This document shows positions 1 through 9,752 of a stretch of 41,555 nt of DNA, piece by piece. A program made the position numbers and the translations under genes. Position 1 is the stretch's first letter. Every line of letters starts with the position of its first letter. The notes below the pieces were generated by a model that was not told the DNA's origin, made no database searches, and saw only the letters and a list, made by a program, of their open reading frames with translations. Source of the DNA: Tannerella forsythia (GTDB taxonomy: Bacteria; Bacteroidota; Bacteroidia; Bacteroidales; Tannerellaceae); assembly GCF_003860135.1 (NCBI RefSeq), contig NZ_RQYN01000042.1, positions 1 through 41,555 of the forward strand, in the 5' to 3' direction.

Positions 1-2136
1 CGGCCGGTACATCTGATCACCACGGGCGAACAGCATTTCAGCATGTCGGACTACGGAGGCCCCGGAATCTATATCGCCACTCCCCGGGTAACGCCTCACA
101 GCGCCGACGTAACCATCGCGTACCACCTGCAAAATCGCAGCGACGTGCCTCAAGCTCTGACGCTCGAGACCGTTGTCCGAAAAGACGTCGCCTCCGTCTT
201 GGCGACGAAAACCACCGCGGTAACCATTCCCGCCTCCGGCGATACGGTTGTAACGGTAACCTGTTCGGACGTGCGGAATTTCGATCTGTGGAGCCCCGAT
301 CATCCGGCTTTGTATTACGTGGAGAGCCTGCTGGAACAATCGGGCAAACGAATCGACAACCTGTCGCAGCCCCTCGGATTCAGATGGTTTCGTTTCGATC
401 CGGAAAAAGGCTTTTTCATCAATGGAAAAAACATCAAGCTGATGGGCGCCAACCGCCATCAGGACAGGATACCCTACGGCAATGCGTTGAGCAACGACAT
501 GCACCGGCAGGATCTGCGCCTGCTCAAAGAGATGGGAGGCAACTTTCTGCGCAACGCGCATTATCCGCAGGCTGATGAAGTGCTGGGTCAGGCCGACCGG
601 CTGGGCTTTGCCGTATGGGAAGAGATTCCTCTTGTAAACGAAGTAACCGTCGGTCCGCAACATGCCGAGAACGCGACCGTGATGCTCAAAGAGATGATCA
701 AGCAGCATTACAACCACCCTTCGGTGGTGATCTGGGCCTATATGAACGAGATCTACTGGGCGCACCGGTTTAAGCCGCAGGAGGAGATTGCCGGAAGGAA
801 CCGGGCGACGTTCGAACTGGCGCGGCATCTCGAAAACGTTGCACGGGAACTCGATCCGCATCGATATACGGCCATGGCGATGCACAATTATCCCGCCTAC
901 GAGGAGGCCGGGCTGGGAGATATCCCGATGATTGCCGGCTGGAACCTGTATCATGGTTGGTATTACGGCAAATACGAAGATTTCGGGACGTTTATGGACG
1001 AACAGCGGCGCAAATACCCGAAGCGCATTCATTTGATCAGCGAATACGGGGCAGGCTCCGATGTGCGGCTGTATTCCGAAAAACCGGAGAAGTTCGACTT
1101 CACCATCGAAGAGCAGATCCGTTTCACCCGTTCCATCACTACGCAAATCCTCGACCGGCCTTATATTGCCGGAGGTGCGCTGTGGAATCTGATCGATTTC
1201 AGTTCCGAAAGAAGGGTGGACGCCACTTCCCACATCAACAACAAAGGGTTGGCAACGGCCGACAGAAAACCCAAAGACGCCTATTATCTGATGCAGGCGT
1301 TGCTGTCGGAAAAGCCGGTAGCGCGATTGGGATATCCTTTCCGCAACCGGTGGATACACGCCGCGGCCTCGCCTTCCGACACGCTGGTGCCTGTGCGGAT
1401 GCACGCATTCTCGAATCAAAAGAGCGTATCGCTATATGTAAACAACCGTCTCTTCGGAGAAGCGGAGGTGAAAAACGGGATGGCGGAGTGGGAGATGAAG
1501 CTCGCTCCGGGGAAGCATCTGTTGTCTCTCGCGCCGAACAGTCCCGACACACCGGAGAAGCAGATCGAGGCTCGGCTGATTCCGTTCCGTCCGGATGGAA
1601 AGACGCCGGAGCTGGCAATGAATGTCGGAGCCAATTACGCTTTTATCGACACTCGCACAGATCTCTACTGGCTTCCCGAACGGATGTACGAAAAGGGCAG
1701 CTGGGGCGTCGTGGGCGGAGAGCCGCTTTACGTGGGAGGCAAAGTGGGCACCAAGGAGGACATCCTCGCCGTGGACGAAGAAGATCCTCTCTACCAGACG
1801 ATGCGTGTAAACCCGGAGGGATTCAGAGCCGACCTGCCCAATGGAACGTATGAGATTGAGCTGTTGATGGTGGACTACGTGAAAAAGTCGCGGCGCTTTG
1901 CCGACGAGGACAAGGAGATTGCCTACGAACCGGAACAGAGAGTTTTCGGCATATCGGTCAACGGAACGTCGATTCTTCCCGAACTCGATCTGGGCGGCAG
2001 TTACGGTTTGAATGTGCCGTGCAGGCTCACCTTCAGATACACGGCAACAGACAATGCCGGACTGTCGATCAAATTTCATCCCGTTGACGGAGAACCCGTA
2101 TTGAGCGCCGTTCGCATACGGACTGTCGGATTTTAG
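1..2136 (+). CDS. Glycoside hydrolase family 2 (beta-galactosidase-like), 5' end outside window
   Basis: The frame is open from the first base, so the 712 codons seen are the 3' part of a longer gene and the ATG at 43 is internal. GH2 enzymes hydrolyse terminal beta-linked sugars, most often galactose, by a retaining mechanism. The visible part has the end of the N-terminal sandwich domains (LWSPDHPALYYV), then the TIM barrel starting near KGFFINGKNIKLMGANRHQD. The acid/base Glu is expected in WAYMNEIYW (codon 748-750) and the nucleophile Glu in LISEYGAG (codon 1042-1044). About 270 residues follow the barrel and probably form beta-sandwich accessory domains. Family and catalytic residues are clear. 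The exact substrate is inferred; nearby glycan genes support galactose release. The next gene starts 227 bp downstream. Confidence 0.9.
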   Translation, partial: RPVHLITTGEQHFSMSDYGGPGIYIATPRVTPHSADVTIAYHLQNRSDVPQALTLETVVRKDVASVLATKTTAVTIPASGDTVVTVTCSDVRNFDLWSPDHPALYYVESLLEQSGKRIDNLSQPLGFRWFRFDPEKGFFINGKNIKLMGANRHQDRIPYGNALSNDMHRQDLRLLKEMGGNFLRNAHYPQADEVLGQADRLGFAVWEEIPLVNEVTVGPQHAENATVMLKEMIKQHYNHPSVVIWAYMNEIYWAHRFKPQEEIAGRNRATFELARHLENVARELDPHRYTAMAMHNYPAYEEAGLGDIPMIAGWNLYHGWYYGKYEDFGTFMDEQRRKYPKRIHLISEYGAGSDVRLYSEKPEKFDFTIEEQIRFTRSITTQILDRPYIAGGALWNLIDFSSERRVDATSHINNKGLATADRKPKDAYYLMQALLSEKPVARLGYPFRNRWIHAAASPSDTLVPVRMHAFSNQKSVSLYVNNRLFGEAEVKNGMAEWEMKLAPGKHLLSLAPNSPDTPEKQIEARLIPFRPDGKTPELAMNVGANYAFIDTRTDLYWLPERMYEKGSWGVVGGEPLYVGGKVGTKEDILAVDEEDPLYQTMRVNPEGFRADLPNGTYEIELLMVDYVKKSRRFADEDKEIAYEPEQRVFGISVNGTSILPELDLGGSYGLNVPCRLTFRYTATDNAGLSIKFHPVDGEPVLSAVRIRTVGF

Positions 2137-2363
2137 CAGATATGGATGTAACAGGGGGGCTGTGTAACATAATTCCTCTTTTTGGTAACCGTATAAATGA
2201 TGAATATTGATAAATTAAGATTAACTTCGCAAAACGAATCATGAGAAGGCGCGCGTAGATTGGATTGGGATTCGGCTTTAGGATGAACATACAGTATGGT
2301 TAGATGACAAACAATTAGATACTTTTATTTTCTAAAAAAGACAATCATTGAAAAACAGAACGA

Positions 2364-5192
2364 ATGAAAAGACTCTTATTTCTTACAGTTACGACCCTCT
2401 GCTTTCTGGTCGCAGGGATGCCGGTACAAGCTCAAACCTATGAGATACAGGGTACAATTGTCGATGCTGATACACAGGAACCTCTTCCCGGAGCAGCGGT
2501 GTACGATCAGGCCAATTACAACGGCACGGCCACCGATCTGGAAGGGCATTTCCGTTTGACCGGTCTGAAAAGCGGAAAAACCGTGCTTACCTTTTCCTAT
2601 CTCGGATACAAGACCGAAGAAAAAACCGTGAACATGCCTGCCGACCACCATCAGGCGATGACGATTCGTTTGTCGCCGGCAGACAAGGTGCTGGCCGAAG
2701 TGGTGGTCGTGGGCAGCTTCGAAGGCCAGCAGCGGGCGCTCAACCAGCAACGGGCTGCGGACAACATCAAGAACGTCGTTTCGGCCGACCTCATCAGAAA
2801 GTTTCCCGACAAGAACGTGGCGGAGGCATTGCAGCGACTGCCCGGGATCAACATCGCCCGCGACAAAGGCGAGGGTTCTACCGTCTCCATACGCGGTACG
2901 CCGCAGCATTTCACCAACATCAGCATCAACGGCGAGCAGCTCGCGTCGGTACAGCAGAGCGGGACGAGAACCGAATCGCTCGATCTGATTCCGGCAGACC
3001 AGCTCGGTTCCATCGAGATCACCAAAGCATTGACGGCCGATATGGACGGCGATGCGGTGGGCGGAAACATCAACCTGAGAACCCCGACCGCGCGATCGGA
3101 CAAGCTCCGCGTCAAGGGAGACCTCGGGATGGGATTCAACGACCTCTCCGGGAAACTGAACTACATCGGCAAACTGCAACTCAGCCGGCGCTTCTTCCCC
3201 GACGCGAACACCTCGCAGGGACGTTTCGGCGTGCTGGTCAGCGGAAGTTATTACGGGAACAACAACTCCGAAGACCGGATGGATGCTTCCTGGTCGGGCA
3301 TCAAGAAACCGGTCGAGATGGTGAACGAACGCCTCATCATGCCGGAAGATTTTCAGTTCCGGAAGACGGAGAACAAACGTACACGTGTGGGCACGACCGT
3401 TACGCTCGACTACAAGGTGAAACATCACGAAATCGTCTTCAACTACATGTACAATTACCGGAAAGACGACGACGTGCGCAACCGCCTGCGATTCGATTTC
3501 AACAGAAGCGGGTCGGAATGGATTACGCACGACAGCCTGAGACGCGGAAGAATCCGCCGCGACATAAATCTTTGGAAAGAGATCAAGTCGAACCACAACT
3601 TCAACCTCGAAGGGACCCACCGGTTTGGCCGCTGGACGCTCGATTGGGGTACGTTCTATACCGTTTCGAAGCGAGACCATACCAGTACCCGGGGCGATTT
3701 CGCGCGCAACGATGTAACCATCGTAGCCGACAATCCGCGGGGTGTATTGGCCGAGGTGCCTCAGTTCAGGCCGATCGTTCCGTTGAATATCAAAAATCCG
3801 CTGTTGTTCGATAATTTCAGGAGGTACGAAGAAGATATGGGAACGACCGACGCCTCGAACCTCGTGGGGAAATTCAATCTTCAGAAAAACTACATGCTGA
3901 AAGATTACGCGGGGGTCTTCAAATTCGGAGGAAAGGTGAGGAGTGTAACGAACGATAAGTACCGGAACAACCGGGTTCTTTCTTTCTTCGATCCGAATCA
4001 GGAGGTAAATCTTGCCGAAGCTTTTGCGCATGTTGCCGGAAATACCGAACCGAAGGAGTTTCTGAACGGAAGGTATGCGTTCGGCCCCAGAGTGGATAAA
4101 GAAAAGTTTACCCGTTATATGGCTGCGCACCGGCGATTGCTTACCGAGTCGGACGACTCGTGGGATGCCGAGCGGCTGTCGAAGAACGATACCTACAACG
4201 CCAAGGAGAACGTATACGCCGCCTATCTCATCAACCGCATTCAGATAAAAAAGATTCTGTTGATTACCGGAGTGCGGTACGAGTACAACGATGTAAATTA
4301 CAGTGCGTTCGATGTGAAGCGGTCGGGAACGAAGATCGTAGCGACTCCCATCAGCGGCGGAACGAACTACGGTTTTCTGTTGCCGAGCGTGCACGTCAAG
4401 TACAGCCTCGATGAGCTCACCAATTTCCGGTTCGCCTATACCCATTCTTACGCCAAGCCCAACTTCGTGGATATCGTGCCGTTTATCAATTACGACGCCG
4501 ATGCGGCGCGACTGTTTATCGGGAACACCAACCTGAAACCTTCGCTGTCGAACAACATCGACCTGATGTTCGAGAAGTACAACCGCAGCGGCGGAGTCGT
4601 TTCCGCCGGACTGTTCTACAAGAACATGAACCGTTTTCAGTTCACGAGAATCATTCCTTCGCTCATCGAAGACTATCCCGGCTTCCCTCAAACGGCCGGC
4701 TTCGAGTTCCGTCAGGAGCAGAACGGCGAAAGAGCTACGGTCTACGGTTTCGAGTTTAATTTTATGCGCAAGCTCAATTTCCTCCCCGGAGCGATGAAAG
4801 GTTTGAGCGCCTACCTCAATTATACCTTCACCGGAAGCGATGCCAGCACGCAGGACCGGAGCAACATGCGGCTGCCGGGACAGGCCATGCATACCGGAAA
4901 CGCCTCGCTCTCGTGGGACTATAAAGGGTTCAGCAGCAAGGCCAGCCTCAATTACAACGGCTCGTACATCCATTCGGTGGCCAGCAACGAGAACGACGAT
5001 ATTATTCAGGACGACCGGTTTCAACTGGATCTGAATCTCTCGCAGCAGCTTACGAAGAAGATCAGCCTCTATGCCGAATTTGTGAACATCACGAACTCGC
5101 CCGCCCGTCAGTATCAGGGAAACAACCGTCAGATCTCGCGCTTGGCCTATTTCGGCTGGTGGACGCGGTTCGGCATCACTTACAGACTTTAA
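2364..5192 (+). CDS. TonB-dependent outer-membrane receptor with carboxypeptidase-regulatory N-domain
   Basis: This 942-aa receptor would import a ligand across the outer membrane using TonB energy. It has a signal peptide (1-23, cut after VQAQ), a CarboxypepD_reg-like domain (about 26-108; GTIVDADTQEPLPGAAV), a plug (about 125-240) and a long beta-barrel ending WWTRFGITYRL. The plug segment ADLIRKFPDKNVAEALQRLP resembles the TIGR01782 type of receptor more than SusC, and no SusD gene follows. A lipoprotein gene starts 42 bp downstream and four more genes follow in the same direction, so it probably heads an operon. The large minus-strand frame across it is a codon-bias shadow. The ligand cannot be read from sequence; neighbours suggest a phosphorylated or galactosylated compound. 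Confidence 0.93.
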   Translation: MKRLLFLTVTTLCFLVAGMPVQAQTYEIQGTIVDADTQEPLPGAAVYDQANYNGTATDLEGHFRLTGLKSGKTVLTFSYLGYKTEEKTVNMPADHHQAMTIRLSPADKVLAEVVVVGSFEGQQRALNQQRAADNIKNVVSADLIRKFPDKNVAEALQRLPGINIARDKGEGSTVSIRGTPQHFTNISINGEQLASVQQSGTRTESLDLIPADQLGSIEITKALTADMDGDAVGGNINLRTPTARSDKLRVKGDLGMGFNDLSGKLNYIGKLQLSRRFFPDANTSQGRFGVLVSGSYYGNNNSEDRMDASWSGIKKPVEMVNERLIMPEDFQFRKTENKRTRVGTTVTLDYKVKHHEIVFNYMYNYRKDDDVRNRLRFDFNRSGSEWITHDSLRRGRIRRDINLWKEIKSNHNFNLEGTHRFGRWTLDWGTFYTVSKRDHTSTRGDFARNDVTIVADNPRGVLAEVPQFRPIVPLNIKNPLLFDNFRRYEEDMGTTDASNLVGKFNLQKNYMLKDYAGVFKFGGKVRSVTNDKYRNNRVLSFFDPNQEVNLAEAFAHVAGNTEPKEFLNGRYAFGPRVDKEKFTRYMAAHRRLLTESDDSWDAERLSKNDTYNAKENVYAAYLINRIQIKKILLITGVRYEYNDVNYSAFDVKRSGTKIVATPISGGTNYGFLLPSVHVKYSLDELTNFRFAYTHSYAKPNFVDIVPFINYDADAARLFIGNTNLKPSLSNNIDLMFEKYNRSGGVVSAGLFYKNMNRFQFTRIIPSLIEDYPGFPQTAGFEFRQEQNGERATVYGFEFNFMRKLNFLPGAMKGLSAYLNYTFTGSDASTQDRSNMRLPGQAMHTGNASLSWDYKGFSSKASLNYNGSYIHSVASNENDDIIQDDRFQLDLNLSQQLTKKISLYAEFVNITNSPARQYQGNNRQISRLAYFGWWTRFGITYRL

Positions 5193-5234
5193 TCCCTATG
5201 GTTGCAAAAGAAAAACATAAAAAAACAGAGAACA

Positions 5235-6835
5235 TGAAATTCAAATTGCTATTCTTTTTTTCGATGATTGGGCTGATGCTTGCAGGATGCGAGAGGGAGC
5301 AGGAGATCGAGCTTCCCGAAGCAACGGTAGTCGTTGAAAATTACGACGGAAACGCGATGGTTCAGGAGCCTGGGGGCGAGGTGGAACTAAGCGTCGTCTC
5401 CCAGTCGTTGGCCGGAGTAAAGAAGCTCGAAGTGCTCGCCAACGAGTCGGTTATAGAGACGTTGGAGACCGAGGAACTGTTCACGCACCGATACGGCTAC
5501 ACCTACCGTGTGGCGAAGGACGCTCAAACGGGCGATGAAGTCAGGCTCGTTTTCAGAATGGAAGACCGGAGAGGACGAACCGTTTCTTCTCCCGCGGTAA
5601 TCATACGAGTGGACGAGCCGTTCAGGATCGTCGATTTTGTCCGGGGCGGACATACGTTTCGGAAAATTTACGGAAGAATCAACAAAGACCTTATCCTCAC
5701 GAAGAAAGAAAAATGGCTGATCGACAGCATTGTGAGCGTGGATCAGGGGGCGACGCTCACGATCGAGCCGGGCACGAAGGTTTATTTCCGTACGTTCTCG
5801 AATAACGATAAGCTCAGCCTGCTTTCCGTGATGCGGGGAGGCAAGATCGTGGCCGAAGGCACACGCACCGAACCGATTGTTTTCACAAGCGATAAAACGC
5901 TTTCGGGAAATCCTGTCCGTGGAGACTGGGGAGGCGTATCGATTCACGGGAATGCTCCTACGAACGCCGGGAAGACGGTGCTGCGCGACGGATTCAGGTA
6001 CGGAGGCACCCACGTTTCGGACAACTCGGGGCGTTTGCGCTTCGTCCGGATCGAATACGCGGGAAAGAAACAGTATCACGCCTTGCAACTGTTCGGAGTG
6101 GGCAGCGGCACGAAACTCGAATACGTTCAGGTGTTCGAATGTTATAACAACGCGTTCCGGATACGGGGCGGAAGAGTCTCTCTAAAATACATCTCCGGCA
6201 TTCAACACGGCGGTTACGGCATCTGGGCCGACGAAGGCTGGCAGGGCAACGGTCAGTTCTGGCTGTTCCAAACCGGCATCAAGGCCACGCTTATCCCCGT
6301 CAATTACTGGAATCAGGCGCGCAGCATCGAATTCCGGAACGACGATTCGTTCTACGAAAAAGAGCCGCGCACCACGTTTAAGCTCAGCAACCTTACGCTG
6401 ATCGGCAACGGATACGCCGAAGGCACCGATCACGGCACGCGGCGCGGCATAAGAATCAGAACGGGAGCGCAAGGCCTTCTGCATAACGCCATCGTTACGC
6501 AATTCCCGAGCGACGCCGTGCGTGTGGAAGACCTCCCGATCGAGACGCTGGGGAGCAGCATGCTTATCGACAACATGCGCTCTTACGACAACTTGGCCAA
6601 CTGGGAGCAGGAGGCAAAAGACTATTTCTTTAAAAGCAATCGCTACAATCTGAAAGAGACGCCCGTCGGCGGCATCTCCATCGACGATTTTACGGGAGTC
6701 GAACTTAGTCCCTACAACCCTACGGCCATGAGCAGCTGGTTTACGAGCGCCTCCTATATCGGCGCGGTAGACCCGGAGAACGACTGGACGGCCGGCGGGT
6801 CGTGGTTCAGGAATAAGGACGGTTCCTTCAGATAA
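5235..6835 (+). CDS. Surface lipoprotein with right-handed beta-helix domain (paralogue 1)
   Basis: I chose the ATG at 5235 over an earlier in-frame start because it begins a lipoprotein signal (MKFKLLFFF..., lipobox LAGC, Cys19). The residues after Cys are acidic (EREQEIE), consistent with Bacteroidota surface-export signals. Residues about 25-130 form an Ig-like segment. The rest looks like a parallel beta-helix, with a 'gamma-rung' style start (IEPGTKVYF, IVAEGTRTEPIVFTS) and repeated coils such as LRFVRIEYAGKKQ and LEYVQVFEC. It ends NDWTAGGSWFRNKDGSFR. The next gene is a diverged paralogue with the same architecture and the same kind of C-terminus. Lying right behind a TonB receptor and without a SusD, it may be a surface binding partner; that role is inference. 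Confidence 0.85.
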
Positions 6836-6872
6836 CCGATATGAATTTATTAACGATTAAACAGCACGTACA

Positions 6873-8420
6873 ATGAGACCAAAAAGACATGAATGGATAA
6901 TGGCTGCACTGTTTCTGGCGGCGATTATCGGCGGCACATCCTGCAAAGACGACAAGCCTCAGTTCGCTACCCCCAAGATAGCGATAACAGGCGCCGATTC
7001 TATCGATCTGGCACCGGGAGAAACGGTGAAAATCTCTCTCGCTCTGGAAGGAGACGGAGGAGCCAAATCGGTGGTTGTTACGAAGAACGGAGGATTCCTC
7101 AAGGAGTTCCCGGTACATCCTACGGCAACGCAATTTGTATATACTACGGAGGCGTTGCCCAATGGCCTGAAAGAAGGAGAAACGCTCCGATACGGCTTTA
7201 TCCTCAGCAACACCAACGACGTCGACAGCAAAGAGATTCCGTTCGTAATCAAAACGGCTCTTTACCCCAAAATTAAGGTTGGTGAAACCGAACTGTACAG
7301 CTTGAATGTCGGAACCGACGGCATCGTACCTTCGGGCAGCGAAATTACCCTGATCAAAAAACGGAACTACTTTGTTCCTCATGCGCTTACTTTCGAACCC
7401 GGAGCGAAGTTGAAAATCGAAGAAGGCGTACACGTCTACATGAATGCGAAAGCGGCATCGGAGGTCAAGATCGATATTCAGGGCGAAGCGGATATCGTCG
7501 GTACGGCTTCGGATCCCGTCGTATTCACCAGTTCCAAAGCGTTGACACCCGCAGAGCCGGCCAAAAGCGGAGACTGGTCGGAATTCCGGTTGAGCGGATC
7601 CGGTTCCGCGTCTTCGAACGGAAAAGTGAGCTATGTGCGGATAGAGTATGCCGGCAAACGTGCTTTCCGACTCGAAAACGTAAACGAAGCGACTCAAATC
7701 GACCATGTGCAGGTGTACCGGTCGTCCGGTGAAGGCGTCATGATTACCGACGGAAAAGCCCGGTTGAAATACATCGTAGCCACTGACTGCGAAGGCGGTT
7801 CCTTCCGTCTGGGAGACAAATACGCCGGAAAGATGCAGTTCCTCATCTCCGTCAATTCCGAATATTTCGACGAGAACGACGATTTCACGATTCGTGAAGA
7901 GGCTTCGCCCGTCGTATCGAACGTTACGTTGTTGGGCCCCGGTGCCGAAACGAAAAAGAATACCCACGGCATGCGGATGAGAGGCACTTCCGCCCCGAAA
8001 GTATACAACTCGATTATTGCCGAATTCCCTCGAAGAGGCATCAGAGCCGTCGAAGAAGTAAAAATAACCGATCTGAACGGCTCGGCGGTATTTGCCTACT
8101 CCTATGTGTTCAACGTGCCCAAAGACCCGTTCCGCGACCTGGCCAAAGCGTTTGCAGGTACCTTTAATGCCGACGGAACCGTTGCCTCCAATCCGTTCCA
8201 CAATAACGCGACCAAGCTGGAAGGAGGAAACTATACGCTTAAACCCATCGGAGGGATCGGCGTCAAAGACTTTGTCCCCGATGCCGAGCCGAAGAGTACG
8301 TTCAATCCCGCTTCGTTAGATGCGTTCTTTTCCGCCGCCGAATTTGCGGGAGCTGTGAAGAGCGCCGCGGAAGACTGGACAAAAGGTTGGGTGAAAAATC
8401 CCGATGGAACGATCAGATAG
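6873..8420 (+). CDS. Surface lipoprotein with right-handed beta-helix domain (paralogue 2)
   Basis: This 515-aa lipoprotein has its lipidated Cys at position 24 (IIGGTSC), followed by KDDK, which matches the charged export signal of surface lipoproteins in Bacteroidota. It parallels the preceding gene: an Ig-like N-terminal part (LAPGETVKISLALEG), then beta-helix coils (LTFEPGAKLKIEEGVHVYM, IVGTASDPVVFTSSKAL, VSYVRIEYAGKRAF, IDHVQVYRSSGEG) and the end EDWTKGWVKNPDGTIR. The two are old duplicates, since similarity is clear in motifs but not base for base. The gap to the previous gene is 37 bp, so they are probably co-transcribed. Function is unknown; possible roles are a surface binding protein for the TonB receptor or a catalytic beta-helix enzyme, though I see no catalytic signature. 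Confidence 0.85.
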   Translation: MRPKRHEWIMAALFLAAIIGGTSCKDDKPQFATPKIAITGADSIDLAPGETVKISLALEGDGGAKSVVVTKNGGFLKEFPVHPTATQFVYTTEALPNGLKEGETLRYGFILSNTNDVDSKEIPFVIKTALYPKIKVGETELYSLNVGTDGIVPSGSEITLIKKRNYFVPHALTFEPGAKLKIEEGVHVYMNAKAASEVKIDIQGEADIVGTASDPVVFTSSKALTPAEPAKSGDWSEFRLSGSGSASSNGKVSYVRIEYAGKRAFRLENVNEATQIDHVQVYRSSGEGVMITDGKARLKYIVATDCEGGSFRLGDKYAGKMQFLISVNSEYFDENDDFTIREEASPVVSNVTLLGPGAETKKNTHGMRMRGTSAPKVYNSIIAEFPRRGIRAVEEVKITDLNGSAVFAYSYVFNVPKDPFRDLAKAFAGTFNADGTVASNPFHNNATKLEGGNYTLKPIGGIGVKDFVPDAEPKSTFNPASLDAFFSAAEFAGAVKSAAEDWTKGWVKNPDGTIR

Positions 8421-8492
8421 AAGAACAACGTCCGGCAGATACTTGTTTCTTGGCAAAAGAACAGGTGTTTGCCGGATGAAAGACAAAAAAAA

Positions 8493-9752
8493 ATGAAAAC
8501 AAATCATCTCTTTTTTATCCTCTTACTTCTGGCGGGAAGCTGCCGGTTGACGGCACAAGAGGTATCGCCCGAATTGCAGGCCAAATGGGATAAGGAAAGT
8601 TCCGAACCTAAGACGCCTCTGTTGCGCTATGCTCCGTCGTCGTTGCCCGACCGGATCACGCTCGTTCCTTTGTCGGCCGAGGCGAAGGAGATCGCCGTTA
8701 CGTGGAGAACCGATACCACCGTAAAAAGCGGAACGATAGAAATCATCCCCGGCGACTCGATCTCCTTTCCCAAAGATCGCCGCGAACGGATAGAGAGCAC
8801 GGTCAGCGTTGTTCGATACAAAGACTATCCGATGCACTACCACAAGGCGGTTCTCCGCAACCTGATCCCCGGCAACATCTATAAATACAGAGTGGGAAAC
8901 TCCCCGCAGTGGAGCGCCTGGCATACTTACAAACACCAACATTTCACCGATACGATAGGCTTGCTCTATTTCGGCGATACGCAAAACGGTATCTACAATC
9001 ATGCGGCAAAGATTTACAAACAGGCCATCCGAAAATTCGACCGGGCAAAGCTCGCGGTATATATCGGCGACCTCATCAACCATGCCAACAACGATTACGA
9101 ATGGACCGAATGGCATGCGGCGGCCGACGATGTGAACACCTCCATGCCGGTGATCGCCACACCGGGCAACCACGAATATCTGAAAGACTTGAACGGTCGG
9201 AAAGTACAGCTCTCCGCCTATTGGACTTCTACTTTCCCATTCTCCTATACGTGGGACGCAGGCCCGTTCTACCTCGATTTCGGCTTTGTCCGCTTTATCG
9301 TGTTAAACTCGAACGAGAAGCTCGACGAGCAGGGGCGATGGCTCGACTCGGTGTTGAGCGAGACCACGCAGGACTGGACGGTACTCGTGTGGCATCATCC
9401 CGTATTTTCGGGAGCACGGAAGCGCAACAACAAGGGATTGCAAGAGAACTGGCTGCCGGTGATTGAGAAGTACCGCGATAAGATCGGGCTGGTCTTGCAA
9501 GGGCACGACCATACCTATGCGCGGGGCGGGTTGCCCGAACGGAACAAAAGCCGGACCCATCCGTCGCATCCCGTATTTACCGTTACGGTAACCGGAAATA
9601 AATACTACGATTTGGAAACGCAGCCGTGGATGGACGTGGCCGTTCCCAACGTCAGCTCGTATCAATACATCGAAATCACAAAAGATAAAATCGTTTACAA
9701 AGCATACAGCGAGACCGATCATCTGTTGGACGAATTTGAAATCCGGAAATGA
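8493..9752 (+). CDS. Exported purple-acid-phosphatase-like metallophosphoesterase
   Basis: The start at 8493 (MKTNHLFFILLLLAG) gives a signal peptide; an earlier in-frame ATG at 8469 does not. It is cut either after LTAQ or at the possible lipobox AGSC. Residues about 50-150 are a fibronectin-like N-domain as in purple acid phosphatases (ITLVPL...AVTWRTD...YKYRVG). The calcineurin-type metal site is complete: FGDTQ (D162), YIGDL (D192), GNHEY (225-229), WHHPVFS (H301/H302) and GHDHTY (H338/H340). Such enzymes hydrolyse phosphate mono- or diesters at a dimetal centre in the periplasm or at the surface. Its stop overlaps the next start (ATGA). Its place between a TonB receptor and glycosidases suggests removal of phosphate from the imported substrate. 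Confidence 0.92.
   Translation: MKTNHLFFILLLLAGSCRLTAQEVSPELQAKWDKESSEPKTPLLRYAPSSLPDRITLVPLSAEAKEIAVTWRTDTTVKSGTIEIIPGDSISFPKDRRERIESTVSVVRYKDYPMHYHKAVLRNLIPGNIYKYRVGNSPQWSAWHTYKHQHFTDTIGLLYFGDTQNGIYNHAAKIYKQAIRKFDRAKLAVYIGDLINHANNDYEWTEWHAAADDVNTSMPVIATPGNHEYLKDLNGRKVQLSAYWTSTFPFSYTWDAGPFYLDFGFVRFIVLNSNEKLDEQGRWLDSVLSETTQDWTVLVWHHPVFSGARKRNNKGLQENWLPVIEKYRDKIGLVLQGHDHTYARGGLPERNKSRTHPSHPVFTVTVTGNKYYDLETQPWMDVAVPNVSSYQYIEITKDKIVYKAYSETDHLLDEFEIRK

Noticed and set aside
2376-5024. Minus-strand open frame of 882 codons across the TonB receptor gene
   Set aside because: It mirrors a strongly recognisable receptor on the + strand, has low-complexity Val/Arg/His composition and no domain; it is a shadow from GC-rich third positions.
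6828-8201. Minus-strand open frame of 457 codons across the second beta-helix gene
   Set aside because: The + strand frame has a lipobox, repeats and a paralogue next door; the antisense frame has none of these.
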